The notes beneath the pieces are model-generated. The model was not told the DNA's origin, made no database searches, and worked only from the letters and a program-made list of their open reading frames with translations. Both the position numbers and the translations under genes were made by a program. Below are positions 7,458 to 15,368 of a DNA stretch of 49,617 nucleotides, piece after piece; the stretch's first letter is position 1; each line of letters starts with the position of its first letter. The DNA is from Mycobacterium sp. KBS0706 (GTDB lineage: Bacteria > Pseudomonadota > Alphaproteobacteria > DSM-16000 > Inquilinaceae). The stretch covers positions 1 through 49,617 of the forward strand of contig NZ_VCCH02000062.1 of the NCBI RefSeq assembly GCF_005938675.2, given 5' to 3'.

Positions 7458-9674
7458 ATGACCACCAAGCCTTCCGAGTCGATCCTGCCGGTGCCACTGC
7501 ATGACGCGCTGAGCACCCGTTATCTCAACTACGCGCTGTCGACCATCACCTCGCGCTCGCTGCCCGATGTCCGCGACGGGCTGAAGCCGGTGCATCGCCG
7601 GCTACTCTACGCCATGCGGCAGCTGCGCCTGGCCTCGACCACGCCGCCGAAGAAATCGGCCCGCGTCGTCGGCGACGTCATCGGTCAGTACCACCCGCAT
7701 GGCGACGCCTCGATCTACGATGCGCTGGTGCGCATGGCGCAGGATTTCGCCCAGCGCTATCCGCTGGTCGACGGCCAGGGCAATTTCGGCAACATCGACG
7801 GCGATAACGCCGCGGCGATGCGATACACCGAGGCCCGGCTGACCGCCGTCGCCGAGGCGCTGCTGGAAGGCATCGACGACGACGCGGTCGATTTCCGCGA
7901 GACCTATGATGGCGAAGGCCGCGAGCCGGTGGTGCTGCCGGCCGCCTTCCCGAACCTGCTGGCCAATGGCAGCCAGGGCATCGCGGTCGGCATGGCGACC
8001 TCGATCCCGCCGCACAATGTCGGCGAGATCTGCGACGCGCTGCAGATGCTGATCAAGCGGCCCTCCGCCACGGTCGACGACCTGCTGACCGTGGTTGCCG
8101 GACCGGACTTCCCGACCGGCGGCGAGCTGGTCGAATCCGCCGCGGCGATCCGCGAGGCCTATGCCACCGGCCGCGGCGCCTTCCGCATCCGCGCCCGCTG
8201 GGAGATCGAGAAGCAGCCGCTTGGCCTGTACCAGATCGTGGTCACCGAGATCCCGTACCAGGTGCAGAAGTCGCGGCTGATCGAGAAGCTGGCCGAGATC
8301 GTCACCGCCAAGAAGTTGTCGACGCTGGAGGATGTGCGCGACGAATCGGCCGAGGACGTGCGTATCGTCCTGGTGCCGAAGAGCCGCAACGTCGAAGCCG
8401 ACATGCTGATGGAGCAGTTGTTCCGGCTGACCGAACTGGAGACCCGCTTCAGCCTGAACATGAACGTGCTGGACGCCACCAACGTCCCGCGGGTCATGGG
8501 GCTGAAGGACGTCTGCCGCGCCTTCCTCGACCATCGGCACGAGGTGCTGGAGCGGCGGTCGCGCCACCGGCTGGCCAAGATCGAGCGGCGGCTGGAGATC
8601 CTGGGCGGCTACCTGATCGTCTTCCTCGATCTCGACGAGGTGATCCGCATCATCCGCGAGGAGGACGAGCCGAAGCAGGGGCTGATGGCGCGCTTCAGCC
8701 TGACCGAGCTGCAGGCCGACGCCATCCTCGACATGCGGCTGCGCAGCCTGCGCAAGCTCGAGGAGATGGAGATCCGGCGCGAGTTCGACGGCCTGTCGGG
8801 CGAGCGCGACGACCTCAAGGCGCTGCTGGCCGACGAGGGCAAGCGCTGGAAGGCGATCTCGACCGAGATCGGCCAGATCCGGAAGAAATTCGGCCAGGAC
8901 ACTGCGCTCGGCCGCCGTCGCACCAAGATCGGCGAGCCGCCCTCGGCCGTGGTGGTGTCGCTGGAGCCGCAGATCGAGCGCGAGCCGATCACCGTGTTCC
9001 TGTCGGAGAAGGGCTGGATCCGCGCCCTGCGCGGCCATGGCCTCGACCCGACCGAGATCAAATACAAGGACGGTGATTCCGAAGGCTTCGTACTGCAGGC
9101 CGAGACCACCGACAAGATCCTGCTGTTCGGCAGCGACGGCCGCTTCTACACGCTCGGCGCCGACAAGCTGCCGCGCGGCCGCGGCTTCGGCGAGCCGGTC
9201 CGGATGATGGTCGACCTCGCCAACGATGCCGACATCGTCGCCCTGCTGGCCCATGTGCCCGGCCGCAAGCTGGTGCTGGCCTCGACCGACGGCCGTGGCT
9301 TCGTGGTGCCGGAAAGCGACGTTCTGGCCCAGACCCGGGCCGGCAAGCAGGTGCTGAACCTGAATGACGGCGCCAAGGCGGCGGTGTGCCGCCCGATCAC
9401 CGGCGACACCGTGGCGGTGGTCGGCACCAACCGGCGCCTGCTGTGCTTCCCGCTGTCCGAGCTGCCGGAGATGTCGCGCGGCAAGGGCGTCACGTTGCAG
9501 AAGTACCACGGCGCTGCGCTGTCGGACCTGACCACCTTCAAGCGCGAGGAGGGGCTGATCTGGCAGATGGGCGGCGGCCGTACCCGCACCGAGCCGGAGA
9601 TCCCGATCACCGCCCGCGGCCGCACCGGCAACCTGCCGCCGCGCGGCTTCCCGCAGACCAACAAGTTCTCGTGA
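7458..9674 (+). CDS. parC: DNA topoisomerase IV subunit A
   Basis: ParC, with ParE, decatenates daughter chromosomes. The 738-residue protein has the GyrA/ParC winged-helix core with catalytic Tyr123 (AAMRYTEARLT), the VRDGLKPVHRRLLYAM motif and a beta-propeller C-terminal domain. The N-terminus LPVPLHDALSTRYLNYALSTI and the absence of the GyrA box support ParC rather than GyrA. I chose ATG 7458. An upstream in-frame ATG at 7395 lies within recO and would add a non-conserved arginine-rich leader. The residue at the main quinolone position is Ala84 (HPHGDASIYDAL) instead of Ser. No parE is in the window. Confidence 0.95.
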   Translation: MTTKPSESILPVPLHDALSTRYLNYALSTITSRSLPDVRDGLKPVHRRLLYAMRQLRLASTTPPKKSARVVGDVIGQYHPHGDASIYDALVRMAQDFAQRYPLVDGQGNFGNIDGDNAAAMRYTEARLTAVAEALLEGIDDDAVDFRETYDGEGREPVVLPAAFPNLLANGSQGIAVGMATSIPPHNVGEICDALQMLIKRPSATVDDLLTVVAGPDFPTGGELVESAAAIREAYATGRGAFRIRARWEIEKQPLGLYQIVVTEIPYQVQKSRLIEKLAEIVTAKKLSTLEDVRDESAEDVRIVLVPKSRNVEADMLMEQLFRLTELETRFSLNMNVLDATNVPRVMGLKDVCRAFLDHRHEVLERRSRHRLAKIERRLEILGGYLIVFLDLDEVIRIIREEDEPKQGLMARFSLTELQADAILDMRLRSLRKLEEMEIRREFDGLSGERDDLKALLADEGKRWKAISTEIGQIRKKFGQDTALGRRRTKIGEPPSAVVVSLEPQIEREPITVFLSEKGWIRALRGHGLDPTEIKYKDGDSEGFVLQAETTDKILLFGSDGRFYTLGADKLPRGRGFGEPVRMMVDLANDADIVALLAHVPGRKLVLASTDGRGFVVPESDVLAQTRAGKQVLNLNDGAKAAVCRPITGDTVAVVGTNRRLLCFPLSELPEMSRGKGVTLQKYHGAALSDLTTFKREEGLIWQMGGGRTRTEPEIPITARGRTGNLPPRGFPQTNKFS

Positions 9675-9685
9675 ATCCCCCTTGT

Positions 9686-9757
9686 CGTCATTCCCGCGCA
9701 AGCGGGAATCTCTTCGGGTAGAACTGGTGAGAGATCCCCGCTTTCGTGGGGATGACG
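9686..9757. repeat. REP-like double-hairpin repeat after parC
   Basis: Two 27-base arms (9686-9712 and 9731-9757) form an imperfect inverted repeat with four mismatches. Each arm is itself a small palindrome (TTCCCGC...GCGGGAA and TCCCCGC...GGGGA), so the unit can fold as two hairpins or one long one. This is the layout of bacterial interspersed REP/BIME elements, and the GTCATTCCCGC-type core is one I recall from many alphaproteobacterial genomes. It sits between parC and bioY, overlapping neither accepted start. Confidence 0.75.
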
Positions 9758-9787
9758 GCCTTAGAAGAAGACAACCGGAGTCCTGAC

Positions 9788-10369
9788 ATGACCACCCGCA
9801 CCCTTCCCCCGATGCTCTCGCTGTGGCGCGCCGACGGCCAGTCGGGCCTGCTGCGCGCCGCCGTGCTGGTGGTGATGGGCACGGCGCTGATGGCGCTGTC
9901 GGCCAAGGTCCAGGTGCCGTTCTACCCGGTGCCGATGACGTTGCAGTCCGGCGTGGTGCTGCTGATCGGCGGCGCCTATGGCTGGCGCCTGGGCGGCCTG
10001 ACCATGCTGGCCTACATCGCCGAGGGTCTCGCAGGCCTTCCGGTCTTCGCCGGCCCGGTCGCCGGCCCGGCCTATCTCGCCGGCCCGACCGCGGGCTATC
10101 TGGTCGGCTTCGTGGTCTCGGCCGCGCTGATGGGCCTGGCGGTGGAGCGCGGCTGGACCCGCAGCCTCATCGGCATGGCCGTGGCCATCACCGTCGCTTC
10201 GCTGATCCCCTTCGTCACCGGCGTGGCTTGGCTTGCGACGTTGATCGGCCCGGCGGGCGCGATCTCCGGCGGCCTGGTGCCGTTCATTCCGGCGGCGATT
10301 CTCAAGGGCGCCCTGGCCGGCCTGCTGCTGGCCAAGATCGACGGCTTCGCCCAGCGTCGAGACGCCTGA
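9788..10369 (+). CDS. bioY: Biotin transporter BioY
   Basis: BioY is the substrate-binding membrane S component of ECF-type biotin transporters. The 193-residue protein is nearly all hydrophobic helices (about six) with the family signature KVQVPFYPVPMTLQS near residues 39-53 and glycine-rich AYGWRLGGLTML and AGPTAGYLVGF segments. ATG 9788 has GGAG upstream. The longer open frame from 9746 lies in the repeat. No bioM or bioN ATPase/transmembrane partner is adjacent, so it either works alone, as shown for some BioY proteins, or with partners encoded elsewhere. Confidence 0.94.
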   Translation: MTTRTLPPMLSLWRADGQSGLLRAAVLVVMGTALMALSAKVQVPFYPVPMTLQSGVVLLIGGAYGWRLGGLTMLAYIAEGLAGLPVFAGPVAGPAYLAGPTAGYLVGFVVSAALMGLAVERGWTRSLIGMAVAITVASLIPFVTGVAWLATLIGPAGAISGGLVPFIPAAILKGALAGLLLAKIDGFAQRRDA

Positions 10370-10377
10370 GACCAAAA

Positions 10378-10409
10378 GGACGCAGCGCCGCTTCTGCGGC
10401 GTTGCGTCC
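10378..10409 (+). terminator. Strong hairpin after bioY
   Basis: A 14-bp stem (GGACGCAGCGCCGC at 10378-10391 with 10396-10409, one G-T pair) closes a TTCT loop, nine bases after the bioY stop. The following bases contain only short T runs, so it may work as a Rho-independent terminator or mRNA 3' stabiliser. Confidence 0.7.
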
Positions 10410-10507
10410 CATCTCCGAGTTTCATTAGATGGCAGCAGCGCCGCGGCAGACGACCGCGGCGACTTGCGAAAACCACGCTCGATGCGAACAGGGGGAGAGC
10501 CCGAGAG

Positions 10508-11599
10508 ATGAAGCGGCGGAATTTCATCGCGACCGCGGGGGTGGGGCTTGCGGCCGCGCCGCTGGCGGCGCCGGCGATCGCGCAGGACAAGCCAGAGATC
10601 AAATGGCGCCTGGCCTCGAGCTTCCCGAAGTCGCTCGACACCATCTATGGCGGTGCCGACGTGCTGTCGAAGACGCTGTCCGACCTGACCGACGGCAAGT
10701 TCCAGATCCAGGTTTTCCCCTCGGGTGAACTGGTGCCCGGCCTGCAGGCGCTGGACGCCGCGCAGAATGGCACGGTCGAGGCGGCGCACACCGTCGCCTA
10801 CTACTATGTCGGCAAGGACCCGACCTTCGCCATCGGCTCGTCGATCCCGTTCGGCCTGAACGCCCGGCAGCAGAACGCCTGGCTCTACCATGGTGGCGGC
10901 AATGACCTGCTGAACACCTTCTTCGCCAATTACGGCGTGGTCGGCTTCCCCGGCGGCAACACCGGCACCCAGATGGGCGGCTGGTTCCGCAGCGAGGTCA
11001 AGTCGCTGGCCGACCTCAAGGGCCTGAAGATGCGCATCGCCGGCCTGGCCGGCCGCGTCGTAGAGAAGATCGGCGTGGTGCCGCAGCAGATCGCCGGCGG
11101 CGACATCTACCCGGCGCTGGAGCGGGGCACGATCGACGCCACCGAATGGGTCGGCCCCTATGACGACGAGAAGCTCGGCTTCTACCAGGTCGCCAAGTTC
11201 TACTACTACCCGGCCTTCTGGGAAGGCGGCCCGACCGTGCATTTCCTGTTCAACAAGGAGAAGTACGAGGGCCTGCCGGACAGCTACAAGAAGGCGCTGG
11301 CCGTGGCGACCGAGATCGCCAACTTCAACATGCTGGCGCTGTACGACGTGAAGAACATCGCGGCGATCCGCAGCCTGGTCGGCAAGGGCGTGCAACTGCG
11401 TCCGCTGCCGCGCGACGTGCTCGATGCCGCCTATGTCGAATCCTTCAAGCTGTACGACGAGCTGTCGGCCTCGAACGCCAACTGGAAGGCGATCTATGAG
11501 CCGTGGAAGAAGTTCCGTGGCGAGGCCTATCAGTGGTTCCGCGTCGCCGAATACACCTATGACAGCTATGTCTACGCCCAGCAGGCGGCCGGGAAGTAA
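10508..11599 (+). CDS. TRAP transporter substrate-binding protein, TakP-like (DctP family)
   Basis: Periplasmic solute receptor of a tripartite ATP-independent transporter, 363 residues. The N-terminal 26 residues form a signal peptide ending AIAQ, with KRRNFI resembling a twin-arginine motif. The mature part has the pattern of the 2-oxoacid receptor TakP of Rhodobacter (VGKDPTFAIGSSIPFGLNARQ, GGNTGTQMGGWFR, LKGLKMRIAGLAGRV), so pyruvate-like 2-oxo acids are the likely ligands. This is an inference from motif similarity. GGGGGAGA lies about 10 bases upstream. Its membrane partners are on the opposite strand just downstream, which is unusual for TRAP genes. Confidence 0.92.
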   Translation: MKRRNFIATAGVGLAAAPLAAPAIAQDKPEIKWRLASSFPKSLDTIYGGADVLSKTLSDLTDGKFQIQVFPSGELVPGLQALDAAQNGTVEAAHTVAYYYVGKDPTFAIGSSIPFGLNARQQNAWLYHGGGNDLLNTFFANYGVVGFPGGNTGTQMGGWFRSEVKSLADLKGLKMRIAGLAGRVVEKIGVVPQQIAGGDIYPALERGTIDATEWVGPYDDEKLGFYQVAKFYYYPAFWEGGPTVHFLFNKEKYEGLPDSYKKALAVATEIANFNMLALYDVKNIAAIRSLVGKGVQLRPLPRDVLDAAYVESFKLYDELSASNANWKAIYEPWKKFRGEAYQWFRVAEYTYDSYVYAQQAAGK

Positions 11600-11620
11600 C
11601 CGCTCCCTCGTCGAATGAAG

Positions 11621-11653
11621 AAGGGCCGGTCCTTCGCGGGACCGGCCCTTTTT
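11621..11653. terminator. Rho-independent terminator between convergent TRAP genes
   Basis: A 12-bp stem (AAGGGCCGGTCC at 11621-11632 with 11639-11650) closes a six-base loop and runs into a T tract (11649-11653). It serves the plus-strand receptor gene, and on the minus strand it lies just after the DctM stop. Confidence 0.88.
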
Positions 11654-11658
11654 GTTGG

Positions 11659-13233
11659 CTACTTGAAGTCGGGCGGGGGCAGCGGGTCGCCGGGCTGCGC
11701 CGGGGCCGGTGCGGGCTGGCCGCCCGGGGCCGGTGGGGCGCCAAAATCCGGCGGCGGTGGGGTGCCGAAATCGGGAGCGGCCGGGGCGCCGAACGGATTG
11801 GCGCCGTCGGCGCCCGGCATCGGCACGTCGATGTTGATGGACGCAGGATCGGCCTCGACCTGGCCCGACTTGTAGTGGGTCACCAGTCCCGGGAAGGCGA
11901 TGACGATCGCGACCATCAGGACCTGGATCACCACGAAGGGGATCGCCCCCATGTAGATCTGTCCGGTCGTCACCGGCGCGATGGTGCGGCCGGTGACCTT
12001 GTCGCGATAGGCCCGGTTCGGTGCCACCGAGCGCAGGTAGAACAGCGAGAAGCCGAAGGGCGGGTGCATGAAGGAAGTCTGCATGTTGACCGCCAGCAGC
12101 ACGCCGAACCAGATCAGGTCGATGCCCAGGCTCGCGGCCACCGGCCCCAGCAGCGGCACGATGATGAAGGCCAGCTCGAAATAGTCGAGGAAGAAAGCCA
12201 GGAAGAAGACCAGCAGATTGGCGACGATCAGGAAGCCGATGACGCCGCCCGGCACCGAGGTCATCAGGTGCTCGACCCAGACATGGCCGTTGAGGCCGTA
12301 GAAGGTCAGCGAGAAGACGCGGGCGCCGAGCAGGATGAACAGCACGAAGGCGGACAGCTTGGTCGTGGTGTCCAGCGCCTGCTTGATCATGGTCAGGTTC
12401 AGGCGCCGGTTGAGCGCTGCCAGCACCAGCGAGCCGACCGCGCCCATGGCGCCGCCCTCGGTCGGCGTGGCGACGCCGAGGAAGATGGTGCCCAGCACCA
12501 GGAAGATCAGCACCAGCGGCGGGATCAGCGAGGTGACCACCTTGCCCGCCAGCGCCAGGCCGCGCAGCGAACGTGCCTCCGGCGGCAGGGCCGGCGCGCT
12601 GTTCGGCCGGATGATCGTCATGATCAGGATGTAGGCGGTGTAGAGGCCGGTCAGCACCAGCCCCGGCAGCAGCGCGCCCTCATACATGTCGCCGACCGAG
12701 CGGCCGAGCTGGTCGGCCATGATGATCAGCACCAGGCTGGGCGGGATGATCTGGGCCAGCGTGCCGGAGGCGGCGATGACGCCGGAGGCGAGCGACCGGT
12801 CATACCCATAGCGCAGCATGATCGGCAGCGAGATCAGCCCCATCGAGATCACCGAGGCGGCGACCACGCCGGTGGTGGCGGCCAGGAGGGCGCCGACGAA
12901 GATCACCGCATAGGCCAGGCCGCCGCGGACCGGGCCAAACAGCTGGCCGATCGTGTCCAGCAGGTCCTCGGCCATGCCGCTGCGCTCGAGAATCAGTCCC
13001 ATGAAGGTGAAGAACGGCACGGCCAGCAGCGTCTCGTTCGACATCTGCTGGTAGAACCGGTCGGGGATCGCCCCGATCAGGTTGAACTGCAGCACGCCGA
13101 GCTCGACCCCGATCAGGTAGAAGACGAAGCCGACGGCGGCGAGCGAGAAGGCGACCGAGTAGCCGAGCAGCAGCACGACCACCAGGCAGGCGAACATGAT
13201 CGGCGCCATGTTCTCGATCAGGAACTGCGTCAT
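11659..13233 (-). CDS. TRAP transporter large permease (DctM family)
   Basis: The 524-residue protein is the main Na+-coupled membrane subunit of a TRAP transporter, with about 12 hydrophobic helices up to residue ~450. DctM hallmarks include AVPFFTFMGLILERSGMAEDLLD, TTGVVAASVISMGLISLPIML, GTLAQIIPPSLVLI and GVATPTEGGAMGAVG. The last ~70 residues are a proline-, glycine- and alanine-rich tail with repeated PDFG units, not part of the usual fold. It follows dctQ by 46 bases on the same strand and pairs functionally with the convergent TakP-like receptor. Confidence 0.94.
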   Translation of the reverse strand: MTQFLIENMAPIMFACLVVVLLLGYSVAFSLAAVGFVFYLIGVELGVLQFNLIGAIPDRFYQQMSNETLLAVPFFTFMGLILERSGMAEDLLDTIGQLFGPVRGGLAYAVIFVGALLAATTGVVAASVISMGLISLPIMLRYGYDRSLASGVIAASGTLAQIIPPSLVLIIMADQLGRSVGDMYEGALLPGLVLTGLYTAYILIMTIIRPNSAPALPPEARSLRGLALAGKVVTSLIPPLVLIFLVLGTIFLGVATPTEGGAMGAVGSLVLAALNRRLNLTMIKQALDTTTKLSAFVLFILLGARVFSLTFYGLNGHVWVEHLMTSVPGGVIGFLIVANLLVFFLAFFLDYFELAFIIVPLLGPVAASLGIDLIWFGVLLAVNMQTSFMHPPFGFSLFYLRSVAPNRAYRDKVTGRTIAPVTTGQIYMGAIPFVVIQVLMVAIVIAFPGLVTHYKSGQVEADPASINIDVPMPGADGANPFGAPAAPDFGTPPPPDFGAPPAPGGQPAPAPAQPGDPLPPPDFK

Positions 13234-13279
13234 GCGGACGGGCTTTCAGGCACTGGTGGGCAGGGGCTGGCGGGCCGGC

Positions 13280-13828
13280 TCAGAGCGGATCGGCTTCGTG
13301 GCCGTGCGTCTGGACGATGTCGGGCAGGTCGCCCGACAGGATGGCCAGCCGCTTGATCAGCTCGGACAGGCCTTGCAGCGCCAGCAGGGCGAACCCGGCC
13401 GGGATCAGCGCCCACACCGGCCAGCGGATCAGGCCGCCGGCGTCGCCCGAGGTCTCGCCGCTGACGAATTTGTCCACCACCACCGGCCAGGTGATCAGGA
13501 TCGCCACGGCGCAGAAGGGCAGCAGGAAGAACAGGGTGCCGAAGATCTCGATCCAGAGCTGGGTGCGGCGCGAGTGGCGGGCGTAGAGGATGTCGACCTT
13601 GACGTGCTCGCCCCGCAGCAGCGTGTAGCCCGCGGCCAGCAGGAAGACCGCCGAGAACAGATACCATTGCAGCTCCAGCCAGGCGTTGGAGCTGATCGAG
13701 AAGGCTTTTCGCAGGATGGCGTTGCCGGCGCTGACCAGGATGGCGACGAGGACGAGCCAGGAGACGGTTCGTCCAACCCAGCTGTTCACCGCGTCGATGA
13801 CGCGGCTGGCACCCAGCAAAGCCCCCAT
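13280..13828 (-). CDS. TRAP transporter small permease (DctQ family)
   Basis: The 182-residue protein has four predicted membrane helices and DctQ features: SWLVLVAILVSAGNAILRKAF, SSNAWLELQWYLFSAVFLLAAGYTLLRGEHVKVDILY and a late helix ending in LSELIKRLAIL. I chose the ATG at 13828-13826 because a near-perfect GGGGGAGG lies just upstream. The open frame extends further but lacks conserved sequence there. It is the first gene of a minus-strand dctQM pair, 168 bases after bpt. Confidence 0.92.
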   Translation of the reverse strand: MGALLGASRVIDAVNSWVGRTVSWLVLVAILVSAGNAILRKAFSISSNAWLELQWYLFSAVFLLAAGYTLLRGEHVKVDILYARHSRRTQLWIEIFGTLFFLLPFCAVAILITWPVVVDKFVSGETSGDAGGLIRWPVWALIPAGFALLALQGLSELIKRLAILSGDLPDIVQTHGHEADPL

Positions 13829-13996
13829 CTGGCCTCCCCCGATTCTTGTACGCTTCAGCGCCGTTGATTGGATCGATGCAATTCGCTGCAGCGAAATATC
13901 AGCTTTCGCACGCCAGACCAACCGACGATTGGCACCGGACGCCGGCCCTTCGGCATCGGTATCCGATTCTGCTGCATCGTGGGGAAGGGCGGCGGC

Positions 13997-14731
13997 TCAA
14001 CCGTCCTGGTCGAGCGTCGTCCAGCCGGTGTCGGTGAGGGCCTCCAGCGGTTGGAAGCGGGCCTTGTAGGCCATCTTCCGGCTCTGTTGGATCCAGTAGC
14101 CGAGATAGACGTGCTCGAGCCCGGTCCGGCGCGCCTCCTCGACCAGGGCCAGGATTACATAGGTGCCCAGGCTGCGCTCCGGCACATCGGGGTCGTAGAA
14201 GCTGTAGACGGCGGACAGCCCGTCCTCCAGCACGTCGACCAGCGCCGCCGCGCGCAGGGCGCCGGTCGGGTCGCGGAACTCGATCAGCGCGGCGCTGCCG
14301 CTGCCTTCCTCGATCATGCTGCCGTAATCGGCGCGCGACATCCGCGCCATGTCGCTGTCGCCGTGCCGGTGCCGCTGGTAGCACAGGAACAGGGCGAACT
14401 GCTCGTCGCTGCCGATCGGTAGGGCCGAGCGGCGGGTGAGGTCGAGATTGGCGGACCAGGTCCGGCGCATGCTGCGGCCGGGCGTGAAGCGCGCCACCGG
14501 GATGCGCACCGGCACGCAGGCGCGGCAGCCGGGGCAGACCGGGCGGTAGACGATGTCGTGGCTGCGCCGGAACCCGGCCTGCGACAGGGTGGTGTTCAGC
14601 GCCCTGGCGTCGCCGCCATTCAGCCGGGTGAACAGCTTGCGCTCGACACGACCGGGGATATAGGGGCAGGGCAGGGGGCCTGACCGGTAGAAATGCTGCA
14701 GACGGCCGAGCTTGCCGTCGATGACGGACAT
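13997..14731 (-). CDS. bpt: Aspartate/glutamate leucyl-transferase (Bpt, N-end rule)
   Basis: Bpt adds leucine from Leu-tRNA to proteins with N-terminal Asp or Glu, marking them for ClpS/ClpAP. The 244-residue protein has the ATE N-terminal cysteine region (PCPYIPGRVERKLF and YRPVCPGCRACVPVRIPV) and the C-terminal GNAT-like half (LVDVLEDGLSAVYSFYDPD, LGTYVILALVEEAR, YLGYWIQQSRKMAYKARFQPLE). Annotation pipelines often call such proteins arginyltransferase. I start at ATG 14731 because AGGAG lies 7 bases upstream. The frame also opens at GTG 14779. It follows the small kinase gene by 123 bases on the same strand. Confidence 0.92.
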   Translation of the reverse strand: MSVIDGKLGRLQHFYRSGPLPCPYIPGRVERKLFTRLNGGDARALNTTLSQAGFRRSHDIVYRPVCPGCRACVPVRIPVARFTPGRSMRRTWSANLDLTRRSALPIGSDEQFALFLCYQRHRHGDSDMARMSRADYGSMIEEGSGSAALIEFRDPTGALRAAALVDVLEDGLSAVYSFYDPDVPERSLGTYVILALVEEARRTGLEHVYLGYWIQQSRKMAYKARFQPLEALTDTGWTTLDQDG

Positions 14732-14854
14732 CAAGCGCTCCTGGGTCGGGACGCCAACCTCATGCCCATACTGCACCACAGTGCCGGATCGTCGGCAAGC
14801 GACTCGGATGCCGGCTCGCCACGGCAGGGTATGCAGAGGGAATCCACCGCAGGC

Positions 14855-15340
14855 TCATGTCAGCCTCAGAATTTCGTCGACGGTGGCGGCGACCGGCCGG
14901 CGCGTGTCGATCTCGTGGCCGGCGGACTGCCGCAGCAGCGGCTCGATCATCGCCACCAGCCCGGCCACCTTGCGCCGCTCCTCCTCTGTCCGGCCGTAGC
15001 CCTCGGATCGCGCCGCCAGCCGCTGCTGCAGCGTCTCGACCGGGGCGGAAAGCAGGATCACGACATCGATCAGGGGCAGGAACCGGCCCATGGTCTCGGA
15101 GGTGCCGCTGACGAACAGCGGCCGGTCGCGCGGCGCGGCCAGCAGGGCGCGGACGCGGTCCTCGCGCCAGACCCAGTCTTTCCCCTCGGCCGGGGTCAGG
15201 GCGTCGGCGGGGTCTGCGTCGACCCATTCGGACCATTCCGGCGTGTCGAGGTCGCAGGCGTCATGGCCCCGCGCCGCCAGCTCGCGGATCACGGCGGTCT
15301 TCCCGGTCCCGGACATGCCGGTGATCAGCACGCGCCTCAT
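14855..15340 (-). CDS. Small P-loop kinase-like ATPase, function unknown
   Basis: A 161-residue single-domain P-loop protein with Walker A GMSGTGKT at residues 8-15, a probable Walker B strand VDVVILLSAP near 91-100, and an Arg-rich lid region (QQRLAARSEGYGRTEEERRK). The size and layout resemble nucleoside/shikimate/adenylylsulfate-type kinases annotated as AAA family ATPase, but I cannot assign a substrate. It sits between ilvA (28 bases upstream) and bpt on the same strand, probably one transcript. A charged insert (CDLDTPEWSEWVDAD) is similar to that in a family of uncharacterised proteins. Confidence 0.75.
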   Translation of the reverse strand: MRRVLITGMSGTGKTAVIRELAARGHDACDLDTPEWSEWVDADPADALTPAEGKDWVWREDRVRALLAAPRDRPLFVSGTSETMGRFLPLIDVVILLSAPVETLQQRLAARSEGYGRTEEERRKVAGLVAMIEPLLRQSAGHEIDTRRPVAATVDEILRLT

Positions 15341-15368
15341 GAAGCGCTCCCTGGCGCCGGCCGCCTGC

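Noticed and set aside
11875..13356. A 493-codon plus-strand frame opposite dctM
   Set aside because: Antisense shadow rich in His, Gln, Asp and Arg. DctM on the other strand is unambiguous.
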